The notes beneath the pieces are model-generated. The model did not search any database. It was not told where the DNA came from and saw nothing but the letters and a program-made list of their open reading frames with translations. 64,000 nucleotides of DNA. It comes from Talaromyces rugulosus. Its lineage: Eukaryota > Ascomycota > Eurotiomycetes > Eurotiales > Trichocomaceae. How positions within the stretch are numbered: the stretch's first letter is position 1; each line of letters begins with the position of its first letter. Below, one piece after another: positions 58,005 through 64,000 of the stretch. Where the stretch lies: assembly GCF_013368755.1 (NCBI RefSeq), contig NC_049565.1, forward strand, positions 3,038,001 to 3,102,000, in the 5' to 3' direction. A program made the position numbers and the translations under genes.

Positions 58005-59253
58005 TCAAAAGTTTGTATTGAGAGCACAATTTAACACACGAGCCTGGTTACGGAAGAACTGCTCTGCCACAGGAGTGGTAGGTGAAATAGTCACGCCATG
58101 AGGCACACCAGGCACAATCTCTAGTTGTGTATCAATGCCAGCGTCCCGCAACTGAAGCGCATATGCGATCCCCTCATCTCGCAATACATCACAGCCTGCT
58201 ACGGTTATGTGGGTTGAGGGGTGATTGCTTCGAGGCTGGGTGAGGAGCACCGACGCGTATGGATCAGAGAATTTGTTACCGGCGTACATTTCTATGATAC
58301 TGTGAGCAAGAGTAGAAACCAAAAAGATTCCAGAAAAGGAGATATGGCTCACCCCAGAGTTTCAAAATGGCCGCCATGCCTTCCTCAGAGGAAGTATTGT
58401 CAGACCGGAGGGCATTCATTGAAGCATTACTCGATTGCAGAATGGGGGGATGCAAGCTGGGATGGCAGGTTGCTGGGACCACAAGATTAACATGTCGAAT
58501 ACGCGAAACTTCATTCTCGAACGAGTCTCTCAAGGTAATACTAGCAGCCAAATTCCCACCAGCAGAGCAGCCCCAGACCGCAACTCGAGATGGATCAATC
58601 ATATACTGTTTCGAATTGCAAAACACCCAGTTCAGAGCTTCGTAACAGTCGTTGGTTGGAAGAGGGAATCGGTGTTCTGGGGCTAGACGGTAGTCGACAC
58701 CGATTACCACCGCTCGCAGTTCAGAGGCGAAGAACTTTGATAAATCTTTTTTTGAAGCTTGTTGCGTTATTTTCTTTTCTTTTAATTTTCACGTTTACAG
58801 TATGTTCATACCCTCGTCTACTTCTGGATGGCCGTGAATCCAGCCGCCTCCATGAAGCATAATGACTGCTGGCCGTAGACGCCCTGGAGAGGCCTCTTTG
58901 TCAATTGGATCGTAAATCCGAACCGAGAAGTGGTCATCTAGGTTATATGTAATTGGAATATTTGTGATTTGAATGGGCACCTGGCTGCGGATGCGTTTGA
59001 TTTGAGGGGCTTTTGGTAACGGCATGTATACATCTTCCAGCCATTTTCGCATGGCAATGTGATCAGAAGGGTCGATTGAGTCGACTTTGCCTAGATCTAA
59101 CTTGGATGCTTCCTGGCGCGTCTTTAGTAATAGTAAATAGAATACATGTATCGGGACAAGACCTACTTGGACGTATTTTGCGTCGTATTGTTCAATAATA
59201 TTGGGCATTTTGCTACTAATCTCGACTTTGTCCGGATCTGCCAATGGAGACAT
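58005..59253 (-). CDS. Alpha/beta hydrolase, hormone-sensitive-lipase type
   Basis: Three exons on the minus strand (59253-58812, 58757-58353, 58291-58005) give 377 residues. The oxyanion-hole motif MLHGGGWIHGHPE lies at about 133-145. The nucleophile motif is VAVWGCSAGGNLAAS. The acid residue is likely Asp in TVAGCDVLRDEG, and the base is His in VPGVPHGVTI. The segment VVIGVDYRLAPEHRFP is diagnostic of the family (alpha/beta hydrolase fold 3). There is no signal peptide, so it should be intracellular. The substrate would be a carboxylic ester or lactone. Both introns needed the second of two possible acceptors to hold the frame. The 3' end faces the Zn2Cys6 gene only about 80 bp away. Confidence 0.88.
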
Positions 59254-59729
59254 GCCTATAACTGTGCTATAAGAATAAAATTGGTGTGCACAGATATAAA
59301 TAGTGACCTAGATAAAAAACAGAAAGTCTTTAGTTGACTTTTTTCCTTATCTCAACATCTGTTTCATCTTTGGTACAATGTTGAGTGAGAATAAAACCGG
59401 CTCGGAAGGCAGCTCGGAAGAAAGCTCGGCAAAACTCTTCACGGGGCCAATAATTTCCGGGGAAGGCTTAATAATCCCTCGAGGAATTATGGTATGTATG
59501 TAACGTCGGAAATTGAGAGGGGCCAAATGATGGCGAGTGAGGCGAAGCAGGAATAGATGAAGCACGGTGTTTTACAAACTGCACTATTCTGATTGGTCCA
59601 AGCAAAATTACCCTATTCGGAAATATTGATTTAACCTATTCAAGACCCCTCAGTCGGCAACATTTTATGCTCAAACATATAGGTCTAATATGAAATATAC
59701 ACCACCCGATGTTATTCACCATCTCACCA
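59254..59729. other. Intergenic with repeat copy A
   Basis: This holds the promoter of the alpha/beta hydrolase and the 3' flank of the lipase gene. It contains the first copy of a short repeat (59397-59460) also found beyond the other end of the lipase gene. Confidence 0.4.
59397..59475. repeat. Short dispersed repeat, copy A
   Basis: CCGGCTCGG is followed by AGCTCGGAAGAAAGCTCGG and, after a spacer, by CCGGGGA...TTAATAATCC. A diverged copy in the same orientation lies at about 60800-60872. The two copies flank the lipase gene. Internal repetition of AGCTCGG suggests the edge of a small mobile or satellite-like element. Confidence 0.45.
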
Positions 59730-60655
59730 TCACGCACAAGCCACGTTGAAGCCTGCATAGCTTGTATGGGCGGCATTACTGCCCAAGCCAAAAACCGAGT
59801 TGTTACAATCAGATGGCTCTTGACCATCGCACTGATACGTCGACGATTCGTTAGCCACAGTTGCAGATTCCCAATACTCAGTGCGAGAGTGCCGGTAGCC
59901 CAGTAGTGTAGGCGGGAGCTGCGGAATGCCATCGTTGAAATGCGTGACCCGATACAGACAGCCCGGTGCGGCGTCCGAGGCTCCGGATATCCTGTCAACG
60001 TAGTCCGCAAATTCTTGGTTTCCGGTTCTTGGTTGTCCATACGTGTACGCTTCGGTGAGGCGATAGGGACCGTTTTTCAGCGAGGCGAACGCAACACCTG
60101 CGATTCCGGCGCCGAGGGAGTGGCCACTGAGGATTGTGTTGTAGCCAGGATTGGCACGTAGAGAGTCACTGATTGCTTTGGTGGCAGCAGGCTCTAGCGA
60201 GTTCCACGCATTCAAAAGGCCCTGATGAACTTTGCAGTCGCCAGTGCAATTCACACGAGGCGACTCATATGCTACCAGGGAAAGCTCGAGATCAGTAAAG
60301 ATGTCTTGGAGGCCAGATGTGCCTGGGATGCTGAGAATGAGTTCTTTTGTGCTGGTGCTCTTCCATAATGCAGCTTGGGTGTCTGTTGAGTTGATGCTAA
60401 AGTATTGGACCAGCTCAGCGCCATTTTCAGGATGAGAACAGGCAGTGCCATTCCCGATAGCACCTGTAAAGATTGGAAAGCTAGCATAGTACACAAGCTT
60501 TTTGTACGTCTCGTCGTTGACTAAAAAAGCTGTAGTTAGCCTTGATCATACTTGGATGGAATCTTTCGATGCATACCAAGAGTTTTTTCATTTCTTATCA
60601 CGAGCTCGCTGAAAACCGAGCTAGCGCAGAGCGCGAGGATGATGAATAGCCGCAT
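59730..60655 (-). CDS. Secreted class 3 lipase / feruloyl-esterase-like
   Basis: Two exons on the minus strand (60655-60577, 60520-59730) give 289 residues. A signal peptide (LFIILALCASSVFS) predicts secretion. The nucleophile elbow is ILSGHSLGAGIAGVAFASL. The acid residue lies in RVTHFNDGIPQLPP and the base His in AAHTSYAGF. These, and YTYGQPRTGNQEFADYV, closely follow the lipase class 3 and FaeA-type feruloyl esterase pattern. Cysteines at CTGDCKVHQG and near the C terminus could form disulfides. Lipase versus feruloyl esterase activity cannot be separated without structure-based comparison. Its neighbour is an intracellular hydrolase on the same strand. Confidence 0.92.
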
Positions 60656-61252
60656 ACTACCTATATCAATTAATAAAGTAGTTTATAAACCCCAACTCAG
60701 ATACTTGAGCCAAGAAAAAGAGTGGTCATTATCGTGCAGAATGCTATACTTTTATACCTTTTTCTACAGATGTTCATAAGGGGTATTGCTTATTGATCAG
60801 CCGGCTCCGAGAGAAGCTCGGAAGCAAGCTCGGTGAAATGGTCGACGATCTCTTCTCGCCGGGGATTAAGTACTGTGGACACCGGATTACTCTTCTAGTG
60901 GCTAGTTGATAATAAAGTATTTTAAGATCTTCTAGTTGAAAGATTCCAAGTTGATTAGACCTATATTGGCCTTTAATGCATTTAATGCTAGAGTTGAATC
61001 ACGTCCATGTACCACTCTTCAAGACATAGAAGACGGTTGAAGTCTAGATTACGGAAATAATTTCTAGATCCACGACGACCCTAAAAAAAACAAAACTGGC
61101 CAAGTCAAATGAAAAAAAAGTCATGTAATCATTCCGAGGCAAGGGCAGTCGGAAAAATGATGTGTCCTACGGAAAATGAAATTCCCAAGGAACAATCCAC
61201 ATCCATTGCAACGCCTCTCATGCAAGTCGTATCTCGAGTAATGTCGTTTCAA
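60656..61252. other. Intergenic, promoter of the lipase gene, repeat copy B
   Basis: The region carries the lipase promoter, repeat copy B at about 60800-60872, and AT-rich sequence up to the 3' end of the UBX gene. No further gene was seen. Confidence 0.4.
60800..60872. repeat. Short dispersed repeat, copy B
   Basis: CCGGCTCCGAGAGAAGCTCGG followed by AAGCAAGCTCGG and, further on, CCGGGGATTAAG. It matches copy A at 59397 in motif order and orientation with some divergence. Confidence 0.45.
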
Positions 61253-62870
61253 TCAGTCCTCCACGTAACCTATCATGATTGTGCCGTTCTTGAGACCGGC
61301 ATCTTGTATGGAAGTGTCGAGCTCTTGAAGAAGATTCTTGCCCATGGCATTGAGTTCAAAGATAAGGCCGGCCTTGTCCTCCAGCGGCGGTTCGGACTTT
61401 AGCCATTCATAGATACGCCGCACCGGATCGGTGAGCGCGAAGCGGCGGATTACCCTTCCTGAAGGATGTCTGAATTGGATGCGAGTAGTAGTGGCAGGGT
61501 CCGCATCGGGCTCCGTATGAGTGTGGTCTGAAGGAATAGAGCGGAAAACAGAGACGCTAGGATCTTCTTGCTCTTCAGCCTCCTCGTCGTCCATGGAAAT
61601 ATCATCGGTATCGACAGCTTTGCCTTTGCCCTTGAGATCTCCAACGCTTCTGGTCAGCTCATCCGGGTCTTCTATTCCCTGAGAATCAGACCCTTCAAGA
61701 CTGTTTTTCAAAGCCATCTCCATCATCTCTTCCTCGGTCATTGCATCCAGCTTCTTCTCTTTCGGAATGTCGGCCTTTCGTTTTGCAACCGGATTCCGGG
61801 CATTATGTTTCAGGCTGTATCGGTCTAGAAATTCGTGAAGTTGCATAAGGAAATCGGCAGCCTTGATAACTGGTGGACCAGACCAAACTTTGACTTGTTC
61901 TCCAGTGCGAGGATCGACGATGGCAATATGCGGGAAGTTGTCTGGAACGTCACTGTTTTGAAAATAGTATTGCAAATACGGAATACCACGTTCATCATCC
62001 TTGTTGTACTGTAGAAAAATGAAATTCTCCTTTACAGTATCCCTCACGCTTGGTTCTTTCCAGAGATCACGATTCAACAGCTGGCAGTCGAATATCGAAG
62101 GGTCTTGGATGTTGATTAGCAACCACTTTTCAGTCTCTCGACCTTCTTCACGCGCCGCATCCCACGGTAGTTTTGACATCAACTCGAATGGTGGCCGGTA
62201 CATCTCAGCTAGCATTGTGGATTTGGAAGAGGCCTCGGAAGCTCCCCCGGTCGCTCGAGCGAGGTCGGGTCGCTGTGAGGGTTCGGCGCCGTGATCCCAG
62301 ATGGACGTATCTCGTTGGTTGAAAATCCCGGGACGAGCTGAAAATAAAAACAGATATTAGCTTAAAATCTCGTTTAAAGTAGGGGGCATGGGATAACCGA
62401 CTGTTTCTAGCCTGCCGCATTCGAAACTGGTCCAAGAGAGGATCCAAGTCACCGTAGCTTTCTGCGCCTGGCCCTACAAGCGTTTCTGTGGTCCTTGCAA
62501 TCGGTGCTCGCACTCCATCTGAAGAATCGCCACCGGAATATAACTCCTCTTGTAGACGCCGAGCCATGGCAGCATCGTCTTCAAACGCTCCATCAGCCTG
62601 AGGGCGAGGTGGGGCCGATGATCGTGCCTCGTCAACAAGGAGATCGTCATCTGAATCTATCTGAACGGTGTTGTGTGCGGATTCGCTAGGGCGTGGAGCT
62701 GTTGGGGTTGTGTGTGAAGGAGCCGACGGTCGTATCTCTGCCCCGCCGTTCTCAAAGTAGAGCTGCATAGCTTGCTGGATGTCATAATCGGCGATTTCCA
62801 GGTACTGAGTTGCAAGCTCTGCGGTAGAGCCTGTAATCTCAGTGAACTGGGCTATCGCATCGTCGTCCAT
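61253..62870 (-). CDS. ubx5: UBA-UAS-UBX domain protein, Cdc48 cofactor (Ubx5/UBXN7-like)
   Basis: Two exons on the minus strand (62870-62402, 62337-61253) give 517 residues. An N-terminal UBA-like domain (DAIAQFTEITGSTAELATQY) is followed by disordered sequence. A UAS thioredoxin-like domain spans about 200-330 (PPFELMSKLPWDAAREEGRE, WLLINIQDPSIFDCQLLNRD, FIFLQYNKDDERG). A UIM-like acidic helix (EEEMMEMALKNSLEGSD) and a C-terminal UBX domain (TTTRIQFRHPSGRVIRRFAL, ending GTIMIGYVED) complete the layout. Such proteins recruit ubiquitylated substrates to Cdc48/p97. The arrangement matches yeast Ubx5 and human UBXN7. Confidence 0.94.
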
Positions 62871-63476
62871 GGCAGGCAGACTTGAGCGATGTCAAAGACT
62901 CAGAGCTGGTGTGGGAGATGCACCGACCCGCAGGTACCACCGCTTTGACGAGAAGTCGATGGGAGCAATTTGAATGGACCTCTGATTTGAGTACGCTTTT
63001 AAAAAACTCCAGTGTGCTCAAGTAATTTAAAGTACATTGATCTGTTGCTCCAAGGGAAAAAGAGAAAAGAGAGACGTCGCGGTCAACGCTTCTTTTTGGT
63101 GTGAAGCTTCAAGTATCAGGCTGCGTCCACTATCGTCATCGCGGGACTACGCAATAAAGTTATCCCGTCTCTACACCGACGGCAGTTTTAGCCGTGGATA
63201 CGGTGGGCATCAACTACCAAAGGTGCATTCACGCGAAGCAGAATTAACACTGCGTTTATGGATACTAAAGCCGACCGTAGTCATGTTGACTGAGTATCAC
63301 GTGACACTCGCCAGACCTGCCATACGCGTCGGGAACGCGTTTCGCGCTCTTGCCACTTTAACGTTCCTCGGACGCGAAGCGCGTTCCACTTTGTACCTTA
63401 ATGTACCTCCGCCGCGGCAGGTACATCGCCTTCCACAGTCGCTCTCCCCATTTTCCTCCGCACACGCACCTCCAAA
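62871..63476. promoter_or_regulatory. Divergent promoter, UBX gene and Cdc6-like gene
   Basis: No gene was seen between the two divergent start codons. It includes two ACGCGT motifs listed separately and a GC-rich stretch with CGCG repeats at 63320-63390. Confidence 0.45.
63324..63340. promoter_or_regulatory. Pair of MluI cell-cycle boxes (ACGCGT) upstream of the Cdc6-like gene
   Basis: ACGCGT occurs at 63324-63329 and 63335-63340, about 140-155 bp before the start codon. It is the MBF-type G1/S element in yeasts and mirrors the pair upstream of MCM7. Confidence 0.55.
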
Positions 63477-64000
63477 ATGGCAACCACGGTTCTAGGAAAG
63501 CGCTCCCGAACTGCAATCGACCTCGAAGGTAAATTGGTCTTTCCTTAAGCTTCACTTTCTCCTTCGGCTAACTCTTCTCTCTCCAAGAACCACTGCCTCT
63601 GCGATCTGGGAGCAAGCGCCGTGCGCGCACTCCTCGAATTCACGAAGAAGATGAACCTCCATCTGCTCTACCAACAACCCGCCGCAGATCAAGGGCTGTA
63701 GACAGTGTCGGCCCGTCAGCCGAAAACGACGCCAGTATCAGAAAATCGGCGATCGGTAATAGTCGTTCGAAACGTATCGTTCGAAACGAAAATACCCTAT
63801 CACCACCAAAAATCGACTCGCACTTCAAGGCCTCTAAGCCGGTTAACAGTACGTCTGACAAACTCTTCGCACTCTTTGCGCCGCGGCGTTCCAGGCTAAC
63901 TCAAGCAGATGAAAATGTTAAGCCAGTCGAATTCAAGACTCCGCAGTCCAAGCGGTTTCGAGATGCGCTCGCCAATTCTCCTCCAGTCACACCAAAACAC
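63477..64000 (+). CDS. cdc6: Cdc6-like replication licensing factor, N-terminal part (cut by window end)
   Basis: Exon 1 (63477-63528) and the start of exon 2 (from 63588) encode MATTVLGKRSRTAIDLEEPL and then a basic, disordered region with RRARTPRIHEED, LPTTRRRSR, LSPPKIDSHFKASKP, and FRDALANSPPVTPKH before the window ends. Short Ser/Thr-Pro sites with nearby basic residues (TPR, SPPVTPKH) look like CDK sites. This N terminus and the paired ACGCGT boxes fit fungal Cdc6/Cdc18, the AAA+ loader of MCM2-7. The ATPase domain is outside the window, so the call rests on the N-terminal pattern. Confidence 0.65.

Overview
The window looks like nuclear DNA of a filamentous ascomycete, most likely Eurotiales (Aspergillus/Penicillium type). 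The evidence is eukaryotic genes split by many short GT...AG introns (about 45-85 nt), several Zn2Cys6 regulators, a sphingolipid C9-methyltransferase, tropomyosin and L-rhamnose catabolic genes. The species cannot be named from the sequence alone. All exon structures below were assembled by eye from splice signals, reading-frame continuity and remembered family features. No alignment or database search was run.

Layout. 0-4 kb: replication helicase subunit MCM7 and a U6 snRNA gene. 4.8-11.4 kb: gene-poor, with two fragments of one unknown gene family, one truncated and one carrying in-frame stops; between them lie a rhodopsin-like membrane protein and a secreted BBE-type FAD oxidase. 12-18.7 kb: a peroxisomal 4CL-like acyl-CoA ligase, a Zn2Cys6 regulator and a divergently transcribed copper amine oxidase, together resembling a catabolic island. 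19-35 kb: a dense core block with sphingolipid C9-methyltransferase, a securin-like protein, tropomyosin, Nol12/Rrp17, Big1, Csi2-like, Erd1-like, Pex10 and a DEDDy 3'-5' exonuclease with an internal 21-bp minisatellite. 35.5 kb: a tiny six-exon LSM5. 36.1-40.1 kb: a 4-kb gene-poor AT-rich stretch that ends in the promoter of a Gap1-type amino-acid permease. 42.6-45.5 kb: an F-BAR/DEP/RhoGAP protein.

45.7-52.4 kb: an L-rhamnose catabolic cluster with a rhamnose 1-dehydrogenase-like SDR, rhamnonate dehydratase and a divergent Zn2Cys6 regulator; lactonase and aldolase are not in the window. 52.8-55 kb: a Ste20/GCK kinase. 56-60.7 kb: a small accessory group with a Zn2Cys6 regulator, an alpha/beta hydrolase and a secreted class 3 lipase, the lipase lying between two copies of a short repeat. 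61.2-64 kb: a UBA/UAS/UBX protein and the start of a Cdc6-like licensing factor.

The most notable points are these. MCM7 and the Cdc6-like gene each have a close pair of ACGCGT (MluI cell-cycle box) motifs upstream. The U6 gene has a yeast-like B-box-type element beyond its terminator. The RhoGAP domain seems to lack its arginine finger. One rhamnose-cluster exon junction has no conventional in-frame solution. No strong case for a wholly new system was found.
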